Source: Polyangium sp. 6x1 (GTDB taxonomy: Bacteria > Myxococcota_A > Polyangia > Polyangiales > Polyangiaceae). From it: DNA of 64,000 nt. Below the pieces are notes generated by a model that did no database searches, was not told the DNA's origin, and worked only from the letters and a program-made list of their open reading frames with translations. Below, one piece after another: positions 52,758 through 61,800 of the stretch (position 1 is its first letter; every line of letters begins with the position of its first letter). The position numbers and the translations under genes were made by a program. The stretch covers positions 682,001 through 746,000 of the forward strand of contig NZ_JARZHH010000001.1 in assembly GCF_029946515.1 (NCBI RefSeq), in the 5' to 3' direction.

Positions 52758-52863
52758 GGGAATACCTCTCGAAAGGGTTACGGGGATGGTTACGGCGGGG
52801 TCAGACGGAGCGGAGAAGGGACCGATGCGGGCGGAGGGCGGCCAAATCGTGCTCGCGTGAGCG

Positions 52864-53145
52864 CGGAGGGGGACTTGCGGCGCCGCAGGATGGGGGGCGC
52901 ACGGCGCGTTCGGCGACCTCAGATGCCGCAGGACTGAAAACGGGCTCGCGGAGGGGGACTTGCGGCGCCGCAGGGGGGCGTTTTCGGGGCGGGATCGGCG
53001 ACCTCGGGCGGTGTGGATCGGGTGCGGGTGAGCGCGGGGGGCGGCCTCTAGCGCCGCAGCGGGGAGGACGCGCCCAGGGACCCGGGGTTCACGACGCAGC
53101 AGATCGGGGGACGCGCGGCCGGGGGCCGGGTTGCGGCGGGGCAGG
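52864..53145. repeat. Four-copy 85-bp tandem repeat with palindromic core
   Basis: The core CGGAGGGGGACTTGCGGCGC... recurs at 52864, 52949, 53034 and 53120, spaced 85, 85 and 86 bp. Copies 1 and 2 are identical over 26 bases; copies 3 and 4 are diverged. The core contains the perfect palindrome TGCGGCGCCGCA. A second block, CGGCGACCTC, recurs in register at 52911 and 52996. The array fills most of the ~400 bp between the gene at 52080-52757 and the frameshifted gene at 53161. It is not CRISPR, because the parts between cores are repeats too. Confidence 0.75.
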
Positions 53146-53160
53146 GCCAGCCTGGGAGTC

Positions 53161-53498
53161 TCAGCCTGCACCTCTCGGCCGAATGCCAAGGAGCGCGAGC
53201 GCGTCGGCCCAGAGGGGCCAGAGCGTCCGGAAGGGATGCGTCGCGAGGAGGACGCCTCCGTTCGGGAGGCGGCGGACGTGGTAGGGGCGTGCTGCTCGAT
53301 CAGGCGCCGGTGTTCGACCGTGTGCACGAGCTCGTACGTCTGCCCTCCTGCCTGCTTCCTTTCAATGGCCTTGCGGGCCAGCGGCTCGGCCGCGCGCCAC
53401 ACGTCGTCGCGGAGGGCAGACGCCGACGCTTCGAGCGCGTCGAGCAGCGTACTCGGCGGCGTCGCGAGCGCCCGTAACACCTCCTCGCGGGTCAGCAC
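53161..53498 (-). pseudogene. Frameshifted gene, unknown function
   Basis: From GTG 53498, which overlaps the upstream stop codon, the first ~70 residues read well (LRALATPPSTLLDALEASAS, AIERKQAGGQTYELVHTVEHRRLIEQ). Near 53289 the protein-like sequence moves to the -1 frame and continues RPYHVRRLPNGGVLLATHPF...LWPLWADALALLG to a TGA at 53161. Without the shift the frame runs on into low-complexity repeat DNA. Whole length would be ~112 residues. It could be a one-base mutation, a sequencing error or a programmed -1 shift; no obvious slippery heptamer is seen. Confidence 0.6.
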
Positions 53499-54004
53499 CT
53501 CGTCGCCACCGCGTCCGCCTGCACGCCGAAATGGTCGAGCAAGCTCGCGAGCTCGTCCTTCAAGTCCTGCACGCTCTTCTTCAGGTCCGCGAGAAGCTGC
53601 TCCAACGCGGCCCGCGTGGCGTCGTCGACCAGGTCGCCGTATCGCTCCAAGATCGCGTCGAGGTCCACCTCGCTGATCTCGTCCAGCGGCCGAGACACGA
53701 GGTCATGCAATTCCGTGTCGAGCTGCTGGAGCATGTCGAGCCGCTCGGCGAGGTTCGCGGCCTCGGTGGCGTGCTCGATCAGCCATTTTCGCTCGGCCGC
53801 GATCTCGACCTCCAGGGTCGCGATGGCCTGCGCGAGAGGCGGGTTGATCTCCGAGAGCGTGAGGCCCACCTGCGTGCTGCCGCTGAAGGCGGTCCCGTCG
53901 CGGCGGACGTTGAACAGCGGCTTTTGGATCCCGAGCGGGAGCGAGACGAGGGTCACGAAGTTCTGCTGCCGGACGCAGGCATCGTTGCCCGTGGTGTTCG
54001 ACAC
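53492..54004 (-). CDS. Coiled-coil protein, unknown function
   Basis: 170 residues from GTG 54004. A ~55-residue beta-like N-terminus (NFVTLVSLPLGIQKPLFNVRR, TAFSGSTQVGLTLSEINPPL) is followed by ~110 residues of heptad-like helix (LAERLDMLQQLDTELHDLVSR, ALEQLLADLKKSVQDLKDELA). No signal peptide or known family. Stop and start overlap with the next (frameshifted) gene shows they were one operon. It follows the candidate immunity gene by 66 bp. Confidence 0.65.
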   Translation of the reverse strand: MSNTTGNDACVRQQNFVTLVSLPLGIQKPLFNVRRDGTAFSGSTQVGLTLSEINPPLAQAIATLEVEIAAERKWLIEHATEAANLAERLDMLQQLDTELHDLVSRPLDEISEVDLDAILERYGDLVDDATRAALEQLLADLKKSVQDLKDELASLLDHFGVQADAVATRC

Positions 54005-54070
54005 GCGGGACGAGTCATCGTCCGCGCCCGTCCGCAGAGCACGGAGTCGAACGGCTCCTGCGCCGCCGCC

Positions 54071-54769
54071 TCAGCCCGACTTCGTCGCGAACCCCGCGGC
54101 CCCGAGCTCGGCGGAGACGATCGAGGTGAGGAAGACGCGTCCTGGCTCCGTGATCGACTTGTAGATCTCCAGCCACGGATTCATGTACCGGCCTCCCGGG
54201 CCATAACGGACATAGGGCTCGTAAATCGGCCCGGCGATCTCGTTGATCCACCACTCTCCGCCGCTCGCCTTGCGCATGACCTCACCGGCATACGCGATGA
54301 GACCCGGGAACAGGTTGGGGATTTCGAGGATCCGCTGCTTGGGGCGGGTCTTCTTCAAGGCCTTGTCGACGAGTTGGAGGCTGTCGAAGGAGCTGTCGAG
54401 CGATTCGCGGTGGATTTCGAGGATCTTGGCGAGATCGTCGATGAGCGAGGGGACGGCCTCGACGAAATGGGCTCCCTGGGGAAGGTTGCCTTCGAGCATG
54501 TGAAAGGAACGGGCGGGCTTCTTGACGTGCTCCGCTTGTTTCTCCATCATCTCCTGGCGTGACGCATAAAGCATTCCGTTTCCACTAGCAAAGGTGGTGA
54601 GCAGCTCGCCCCGGTCGGAGACATAGCTAATCCAGAGCATATCGGTGTGTTCGGGGTCCGGTGTCCACTCTTCTTCGGCCAAGAGGGTCTCAATCTCGGA
54701 TTTTGTGACCTTCCAGCACTTGCCGAAAGGGTGCACATCAGGCCGTCGGTTTCGGGGATCATTTTTCAT
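54071..54769 (-). CDS. Hypothetical protein, candidate immunity protein
   Basis: 232 residues, cytoplasmic (no signal peptide), acidic and rich in Trp/Tyr. No family recognised (TPDPEHTDMLWISYVSDRGELL, LPQGAHFVEAVPSLIDDLAK, GGEWWINEIAGPIYEP). The ATG at 54769 is 8 bp after the stop of the nuclease-like lipoprotein and follows GAGAGA. Its base composition is visibly less GC-rich than the neighbours, a sign of transfer. The position and cytoplasmic nature fit an immunity protein for the upstream nuclease; this is inference only. Confidence 0.65.
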   Translation of the reverse strand: MKNDPRNRRPDVHPFGKCWKVTKSEIETLLAEEEWTPDPEHTDMLWISYVSDRGELLTTFASGNGMLYASRQEMMEKQAEHVKKPARSFHMLEGNLPQGAHFVEAVPSLIDDLAKILEIHRESLDSSFDSLQLVDKALKKTRPKQRILEIPNLFPGLIAYAGEVMRKASGGEWWINEIAGPIYEPYVRYGPGGRYMNPWLEIYKSITEPGRVFLTSIVSAELGAAGFATKSG

Positions 54770-54777
54770 GCATTCTC

Positions 54778-55668
54778 TCAGTGGGGGCGGGTGTTGCCAG
54801 GCGTCCCCGGGTGACCGACGAGGCCGTCGTCGAGGATCGGCTTGTCGAGGCCCCGATCGCCCGAGCTGCTCAAGTTGTGGACGTAGAACGACGGGCCGTA
54901 GAGCGTCGCCGGAAGCTGTTTGCCTTGAAGGATGGCGTGGCAGTTGAGGCAGCGAGGGGCCGCCACCTGGAGCTTGCCGCCTCCGTGGTCGAGGACCGGG
55001 GAGAGCCAGATCAGGATCCGGAGGGACGCAGCATAGTCCTCGATGTCCGTGCCGATCGACGTGTCGCCGGTCACGACGAAGTAGAGCGAGGGATAGGCCC
55101 GATCTGGCCCCGTGGAGGACGCCGCCTGCGACTTGGAGAGCGCGTCGAGCATACCGAGGATCTGGTACTCGGCGTACGCGAGGTTGACGACTCCCTTGAC
55201 AGCCTTGACTTCCACGAACGTGCTCTCGGGGTGGGTGCTGATGACTGGCGGGAGCGTGCCATCAAACCCTTCGGCGGCGCCGGTCACGCCGTCCGGCTTC
55301 ACACCGCGAAAGCGCTTGCCGGTCTTCTGCGAACGCAAATCCGACTCAAACGTCTTGTTGTTCGATGCCAGCACCTTCGGCCCCGGCAACGCCCCGAGCA
55401 CGTCTCTCTGGAACCGAAGCCCCACGGCCCGGTTGTACTCGATACCGCTCAACCGGTTCGGATTCCCATAATACTCCCGCAGCTTTGCCGTCGTCACCAT
55501 GTCGGAGATCGCCGGCATGTCGTCGACCATGCATCCGGCGGTCGAGACGACGATCGCGACCCATCCGACCGCGAAGACCAAGAACCGCGCGAACAGCCTC
55601 CACGTCGCTCCCACCACGCCCGGCGCCGCGACGACGAGCGCCGCGACGAGAAGATCCCCTCGTCTCAT
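54778..55668 (-). CDS. Lipoprotein with PD-(D/E)XK nuclease-like core, candidate toxin
   Basis: 296 residues. AGGAGGGGG precedes ATG 55668. The N-terminus has two hydrophobic stretches, the second ending in a lipobox-like VSTAGC (Cys46). The middle fits a restriction-endonuclease fold: helix with Glu77 (GIEYNRAVGLRFQRDVLG), Asp126 (KPDGVTG), ExK at Glu153/Lys155 (FVEVKAVKG) and a following Gln helix (YQILGMLDAL). Near the C-terminus CLNCH is a CxxCH motif that might bind heme or metal. Lipoprotein-borne nuclease toxins are known in myxobacteria (SitA). A toxin role here is inferred from domain order and the adjacent small gene. Confidence 0.7.
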   Translation of the reverse strand: MRRGDLLVAALVVAAPGVVGATWRLFARFLVFAVGWVAIVVSTAGCMVDDMPAISDMVTTAKLREYYGNPNRLSGIEYNRAVGLRFQRDVLGALPGPKVLASNNKTFESDLRSQKTGKRFRGVKPDGVTGAAEGFDGTLPPVISTHPESTFVEVKAVKGVVNLAYAEYQILGMLDALSKSQAASSTGPDRAYPSLYFVVTGDTSIGTDIEDYAASLRILIWLSPVLDHGGGKLQVAAPRCLNCHAILQGKQLPATLYGPSFYVHNLSSSGDRGLDKPILDDGLVGHPGTPGNTRPH

Positions 55669-55888
55669 CTGGAACCCCCTCCTGCGATGAGCTGTGGCCT
55701 ATCTATCAGGAGGACGAATGGGTCGGGCAAGACAAAAGACGAGGCGGGGGGACGTTGTCTGCCCGGGATCGGACCCCCTCTGCCGACCCTCGCCGCGCCC
55801 GGGCAACGCCCCGGCGCGGCGGCTCCTCGATGAGACCCATGCTCAGCTCGAGAGGGATGGGGGTGAGGGAATCGCTCTTCGTGCGCGG

Positions 55889-55977
55889 GACGTCCCCCAT
55901 GCCGGAGAGCCTTCGCGACATGAGGCCGAGCTTATCGCTGCGCTCGCGCGCGAGCCCCACGAATGCGGCGCGCGACC
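55889..55977. repeat. 89-bp dispersed repeat, copy 2
   Basis: About 91% identical to 45736-45824, 10.15 kb away in the same orientation. Here it covers the last ~15 codons of the CHAT gene (VVARRIRGARARAQR and stop at 55932) and 43 bp downstream. The remaining ~220 bp up to the nuclease-like lipoprotein start hold nothing else recognisable. Confidence 0.85.
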
Positions 55978-58775
55978 ACGAGCGCGACGAGCGCCGCGGC
56001 CCCGCCCCAGGCCGCGCGTGTTCCCTCGTCCCTCCCCGCGACCTCGCATCCGCAGCCCCGCGCCCCGCCTGGCGGAACCGCGCCGCGCGCCGCCGACGTG
56101 GCCTCGTCCTTCGCGGGCGTCACGCCTTCGAGGGGCCCCCACGCGCCGGATACGATGAAGCTCGCCCAGTAGTACGGGTGGCTGTATTCCGAGCGCTCGA
56201 GCAGGGCGAGCTGCGATTCTCGCATCGCCTCGGTGCGCCCTTTTCCTTCCCGGAAGAGCTTCTGGTAATAACTCGTCATGAGGTCCCGCGTGGCCTCGTC
56301 GTCCACCTGCCACAGGCTCATCACCTGCGTCTCGGATCCCGCGAGCACGAGCGCGCGCCGGAGGCCCCGGATGCCCTCGCTCCCGGCCCGTTTGCCGAGG
56401 CCCGTCTCGCACGCGCTCAGCACCACGAGCTCCGTGCCCCCGAGATCGAGCGACGAGGCCTCGTACGCCGTGAGAATCCCGTCGTCCACCTGCCCTTTGC
56501 GCACGTTCGCGCCGGCGAGCGCGATTCCCGAAAGAAACATCGGATGCGGCACCGGCAGCTTTTTCCCGTCCACCTCCGACGTGATCTTCGGCAGGCTCTC
56601 GGGCGGCACGTCGAGCTCGAGCCCGCGGCTGGTCCCCTGCCCGGCTCTCCCGTCGCCATCCAGAAAAAACCCGTGCGTCGCGACGTGCAGGATCCGCGGC
56701 GACGACGCCTGCTTCAGCGCCGTCTCCGTGGCGACCCTTTCGAGCCGCACCGAGGGATCGGGCATGAAACGTCGAATCGCCTCCGCCTCCTCCGCGGTGC
56801 CCGGGAGCTCGGAGAACTTGATTCGCGCAATCCTGGGCAGCGAATTCTTCGGCGCGTCGGGCAGCGCCGCCGCCCCCGCCTCGCCCGGCGCATCGTAATC
56901 GGGGTTCGCGACGAGCAGCGGCGGAGACCGCCGGGCCCCGCTCGCGCCGAGCCGCAGCAAATCACGCCCCGTCGACAGATACGTGAACGAGTATTTGGAG
57001 ATCAAATACTTGTTGTCATGCCCGATGAGCGCGCCGAAGGGGATCCGGGCGAGCTCCGCGTCGGGCGAGATCAGCACGTGCTTCACCCCGCCGAGCCTCG
57101 TGGCGACCAGCCCGAAGACGACGTCGTGCAGGAGGACGAGCTGCCGACCCACGTCGTCGAACCGCACCGTGGGATCCTGCAAACCCCTCCGGATGATCTC
57201 CACCTTCCGCTCGACCTCGAACGCGTCGACGCTCAACTGGTGGTACCAGATGTCGCCGTCCGGAAAGAGCACGTAGACGATGTACCGCGGCGGACCGAGC
57301 GTCTCGCTCGCCGCGCTGTAGAAATGGGTGTCGCGCGGCACGTACCGAACAAACTCCATCAGCACCGCGTCCTTTGGAATGCGGGCGGCGACGGCCTCGA
57401 TCGTCACCTTCGCCGTGGCGCGTCGATACCCCGCGCTATGCTCGGCGATCCGGGCCTCGATCGCGTCGGCCTCCGCGCGGAGCCGGTCCGTCTCGGCGTT
57501 GTGCTCGGCCACGGTCATTCCGCGGGGCCCGCGCGTCATGGCGGCCGCGTAGGCGCCGCGCACACGGGCGAGGTCGTCCAGCAATTTGCGGTCCTCGGGG
57601 CTCATGCGCGCGCGCAGCGCGCCGATGTGCCCGGCCGACGCTTCGAGGACGCGCGCCTTGTTCCGCAGCACCGCGCCCAATGCCATGCGCATGGCCTCCG
57701 GCCGTCCCGCTCCTTGGCCCCCGTATTCGAACGAGACGACGCGATCCATGAGCCTCTCCAGGCGCTTCGCGTAGAGCGTCTTGTCCTCCTCGCTCCCGCC
57801 GACGAGCGCGCTCTCCAGCCATTGCTCCTCGATATCGAGCGCCTTCTGGTTGAGCTCTGCGGTCCGCTTCCAGTCGAGCCGAGCCCAGAGGAGCGCCCAG
57901 TCGCTATAGAACGTGGCGAGGTCGGGGTGCCGGGGCCCGAGCGTCTTCGTGAGGATCGCTTCGCCTTTTTGAAAATACTGCTCGGCTTGGTCTTTCTGGT
58001 TCGACCCCGTCAAGAACACCCCGATGTTCTGGTACAGCCGGCCCACGTTGGGGTGGTTCGTCCCGTGCACACGCTCGGCGATCGGCAGCGCGCGGTTGAA
58101 CTGCTCGGCGGCCTTGCCGTATTGGCCCAGGCCTCGGTACAGCGCGCCGAGGCTGCCGAGGTCGACCAGCAACGAACGCTCGGGGCCGGTTTTTTCGTGG
58201 AACGAGATCGCCCGCAAATAGAGCTTTTCGGCCTGCGCGAGCTTCCCGGTCGCCATGTAAAGCCCGGCGAGATTTGCGAGCACCGTCCCGAGCGCCGATG
58301 CGCGCGGCGCTCCGCCCTTCTCTTCGAGGGCGATGGCGCGCTCGTACGCCTTCTCGGCGGCATTCCAATCGCCCTTGGTCTTGAGCAGCGTGGCGAGATT
58401 GCCGAGGGCCGTGGCGAGCAGATCGTCGGGCCCCTTCGAGGCCTCCAGGATCTCGACGGCGCGGCGCAAGAACCCCTCGGCCTTCGGGTAATCGCCGGTC
58501 GAGAAGTACATCCCGCCGAGATCGGAGAGCGCCGAGCCCGTCTTCGCGTGCTCCTTGCCGAATTTCTGCTCGCGCAGCGCGACGAGCTTCTGCGCCGCCG
58601 CGAGGGCCTCCGCGAGCTTTCCTGCGGCGTAGAGCGCCTCGACGTCCTTTTCGAGCTTCTCGTCGTCGGCGAGCGCCGCGGCCGGCTTCGCGGGGGCGTC
58701 CGCGCCCGCGGCCCCTCCCGCGAGCGTGCCGAGGGCGAGGGCGAGGGCGAGGGCGACGTTCGCGAGGCGGCGCAT
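55932..58775 (-). CDS. TPR-CHAT protease with signal peptide and MYXO-CTERM tail
   Basis: 947 residues from ATG 58775, which starts directly with the signal peptide (MRRLANVALALALALGTLAG); an ATG at 58793 is an alternative. Residues ~45-300 are tetratricopeptide repeats (ALSDLGGMYFSTGDYPKAEGF and similar). After a helical linker, the C-terminal ~330 residues are a CHAT (caspase HetF-associated) domain with catalytic His in HVATHGFF (about residue 700) and Cys in LSACETGLG (about 786). The end is GCGCEVAGRDEG, a hydrophobic helix and arginines: a MYXO-CTERM sorting tail. It is thus predicted on the cell surface, unusual for CHAT proteases. The target is unknown. Confidence 0.9.
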   Translation of the reverse strand: MRRLANVALALALALGTLAGGAAGADAPAKPAAALADDEKLEKDVEALYAAGKLAEALAAAQKLVALREQKFGKEHAKTGSALSDLGGMYFSTGDYPKAEGFLRRAVEILEASKGPDDLLATALGNLATLLKTKGDWNAAEKAYERAIALEEKGGAPRASALGTVLANLAGLYMATGKLAQAEKLYLRAISFHEKTGPERSLLVDLGSLGALYRGLGQYGKAAEQFNRALPIAERVHGTNHPNVGRLYQNIGVFLTGSNQKDQAEQYFQKGEAILTKTLGPRHPDLATFYSDWALLWARLDWKRTAELNQKALDIEEQWLESALVGGSEEDKTLYAKRLERLMDRVVSFEYGGQGAGRPEAMRMALGAVLRNKARVLEASAGHIGALRARMSPEDRKLLDDLARVRGAYAAAMTRGPRGMTVAEHNAETDRLRAEADAIEARIAEHSAGYRRATAKVTIEAVAARIPKDAVLMEFVRYVPRDTHFYSAASETLGPPRYIVYVLFPDGDIWYHQLSVDAFEVERKVEIIRRGLQDPTVRFDDVGRQLVLLHDVVFGLVATRLGGVKHVLISPDAELARIPFGALIGHDNKYLISKYSFTYLSTGRDLLRLGASGARRSPPLLVANPDYDAPGEAGAAALPDAPKNSLPRIARIKFSELPGTAEEAEAIRRFMPDPSVRLERVATETALKQASSPRILHVATHGFFLDGDGRAGQGTSRGLELDVPPESLPKITSEVDGKKLPVPHPMFLSGIALAGANVRKGQVDDGILTAYEASSLDLGGTELVVLSACETGLGKRAGSEGIRGLRRALVLAGSETQVMSLWQVDDEATRDLMTSYYQKLFREGKGRTEAMRESQLALLERSEYSHPYYWASFIVSGAWGPLEGVTPAKDEATSAARGAVPPGGARGCGCEVAGRDEGTRAAWGGAAALVALVVARRIRGARARAQR

Positions 58776-58825
58776 CGCTTTCGGTTCTACCATCGCTCGC
58801 CGGGCGCGTGGTAGCCTCCCGCGCC

Positions 58826-61800
58826 ATGCGTCGGTTCGAGTTCATCGAAGGGTCCTCGAAGAAGTTCTGGCAGATCGAGCGCGATGGCTCGCAGCTCTCG
58901 ATCCAGTGGGGCAAGATCGGCTCTGCCGGTCAAAGCCAGATCAAGGATTTTCCGACTGATCCGAAGGCCCAGGCCGAGCACGACAAGCTCGTCGCCGAGA
59001 AGACCAAAAAGGGCTACGTCGAGGTCGCGGCCCCGGACGCAGCGGCGACGCCGGCCCCGGCCCCCAAAAAGCCCGCGGCCGCAGCGGCGCCGGCCGCCCC
59101 GAGCGCGACGGAGGCCCCGGCCCCGAAAGCGGCGAGCGCCCCCTCCGCAGACGAACCCGCGACCGCGCCTTTGCCTCTGCAATCGGCGCCCGTCGTCGTC
59201 GACAGCGCTCCGCTCGAGGACATTGGTCCGAACCTGCGCATGCCCCATCGCAAAGGGGCCCTCCGACCCACGGCCGAGGAGCTTGCGGCCGACCCTTGGC
59301 AGACGCTGCAAAGCGCGTGGAGCGCCCTGGCACGCCATTACGCTTGGGACGACATGACGATCCCCGCCGAGCTCGTGCCCACCGTGCGCGAGGTCGTCGC
59401 CTGGTTCCAAGGGAAAGGCCCGGCGCCGCTCTCGCCGCTCGCCGCCGCCTCGGTCCTCACCATGCTCGATGTCCCCATGGGGACGCCCGCTTTGCCTTTC
59501 TTGCGTGCCGTCGCCGACGCCTCGATCGCCAAAGACGGCCCGGCGTGGCTCATCGACGCGGTCCTTGCCACGATGCGCGTCCGCGTCGACCCCTACCCGT
59601 CCCAGGTTCTCAAGGGCGAGGCCAAAGCGTTCCAGGCATTGGTTCTTCACCCGGAGACCACGGGCCCCTTCGAGCTCGCATGGGCGGGGAGCACCGTCTT
59701 TTCGTTTTATACGCAAAACCTCCCCGAGGACACGTACGCCGCCGTCATCGCGGCCCTCACGGCCCGCTGGCACACGTTCTCTTACTGGCAAAAGCGCCTC
59801 GTCCTCACCTTGACCCCCGACCACACGCCGCTCGCGGACGCGCTCGGCGAGGACTGGCTCGCCTGCGACGGTCACATCGAGGGGTACGTCCGGGCCTCGT
59901 GGGACAAGGACGGCATGAAGCCGGATTTCCATTTCGCGTACTCGCGCCCGATGCTCGTCAAGCTCGCGAAGAAGACCGTCGGGATGTCGTTCTCCGGCGG
60001 CTACCTCGGGGGATATCTCTGGACGCTGCTCGACCTCTGCGGCGCGGACGTCGTCCCGGTTTGCCGGCTCCATTGCGACAGCGCCGATTACCCGGGCAGC
60101 ATCGTCGAAGGCCTCGAGGTCGCGGCGTACGTCCGCGGGCCCGAGACCGCCTCGCTCATGGTCTCGCAGCTCGCGCAGAAGCGCGAAGTCGCCCAGGTCG
60201 CCGAGGCATGGCTCACGAAAAACCCCGCGCTCGCTGTTCCTGCGCTCGCCGACGCAATCGCCGCGGCCTCGGCGATCGGGGATCGGGCCGCGCCGGTGTT
60301 CCTCGGGATCGACCGCGCGCACCCGGGCCTCGCCGACAAGGTCGACATCCGCCCCGCCGCGCGAACCGCCGTCCAGAAACTGCGGGAAAAAATGGCCCCG
60401 CGGGCCGAGGCCTCGCCGGAGGAATTGCCCCGCGTGCTCGCCAATCCCCCCTGGCTCTCGGGCCGGAAGGCCGCCGCGCTCCCCGTCGTCGCGAATGTCG
60501 CGATGAAGGCGTATCCCGACGCGCTGCACGACCCCTACGGGGAGCTCGCGCTCGCCAAAACGGACCGCACGCAGACGAGGAAACACACGAAGACGTCCTT
60601 CGAGGAGGCGTCCGAAAACCTCGGCCATCGCTGGGCCGGCAAGTACGTCTCGGGCCGGCTGAACGAGCTCTCGGACGCGGACGTCAAGCGTGCCTTCACC
60701 GAGTGGCCCGTGCGCGCGTGGGACGCCGGCAATGGCCTGCTCGTCCCGCTCGTGGTCCTCGGCGAAGACGCGATCGCCGGATATCCCCGCATCGCCAATG
60801 GCAATGCTGCACTCTTTTCGGCCGCCCTCGCCGACATCGTCGAGTCCCCGCGGCTCGCGACGTTCTTTGCTCACGCGCGCGCCCTGAAATCGGCGCGCAA
60901 ATCGGCGCAGCGGTGGTTCTTGAAGTTCCCGAAGGCCGCGGCCGTGGGCCTCATCCCCGCGGCCGTCGCGCAACCGACCCAGGCGCGGGAGCGCGCGGAG
61001 GAAGCGCTGCGCTTCCTCGTCACGAAGGGCCACGGTGAAATCGTCCGCGAGGTCGCCGAATCCTACGGCCCCGAGGTCGCGGCCGCCGTGAAGGCCGCCC
61101 TCTCCGCGGATCCGCGCGATCGCGTCCCCACGAAGCTGCCGAAGATCGGCGATTGGTGCAAGGCGGAGGCCCTGCCGCCCTTGCTCCTCGCGGGCCGCGC
61201 GAAGGCCTTGCCGCGCGCCGCGGTCGAGGCCGTCTTCGTCATGCTGACGATCTCCACGCCCGAGAACGTGTATGCCGGCATCGAGGACGTGATCACCGCC
61301 TGTGATCCGGCCTCGCTGGAGGAGTTTTCCTGGGCGATCTTCAATGAATGGCAGCGCGCCGGGGGTCCTTCCAAGGAGGCGTGGGGCTTTCAGCAGCTCG
61401 CGCTCCTCGGCGGCGACAACGTCGCGCGCAAGCTCACGCCGCTCATCCGCGCCTGGCCCGGGGAAAACCTCCAAGCCCGCGCCGTCTCGGGCCTCGACAT
61501 CCTCGCGCGCATCGGCTCCGACCTCGCGCTGATGCACCTCAATGGCGTCGCGCAGAAGGTGAAGTTCAAGGGCCTGCAGGAAAAGGCCCGCGAGAAAATG
61601 GACGAGGTCGCGCAGAACCGCGGCCTCTCCGCCGACGAGCTCGCCGACCGGCTCGTGCCCGACCTCGACCTCGACGCGGACGGCTCGCGCACGCTCGATT
61701 TCGGCCCGCGGCAGTTCCGCGTCGGATTCGACGAGGCCTTGAAGCCGTTCGTCGTGGATGGGTCCGGGAAAAACCTCTCGGATCTTCCGAAGCCGAACAA

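Noticed and set aside
52864-53145. CRISPR array
   Set aside because: The sequences between the cores are partly repeated themselves and no cas genes are present; it is a plain tandem repeat.
52080-53498. One 472-residue gene on the minus strand
   Set aside because: The middle ~180 residues are Pro/Arg-rich and come from the 85-bp tandem repeat; the two ends are separate genes with their own start signals.
55365-58814. Long plus-strand open frame opposite the CHAT gene
   Set aside because: Arg/Pro/Leu-rich antisense shadow without motifs; the minus strand has a full TPR-CHAT protein.
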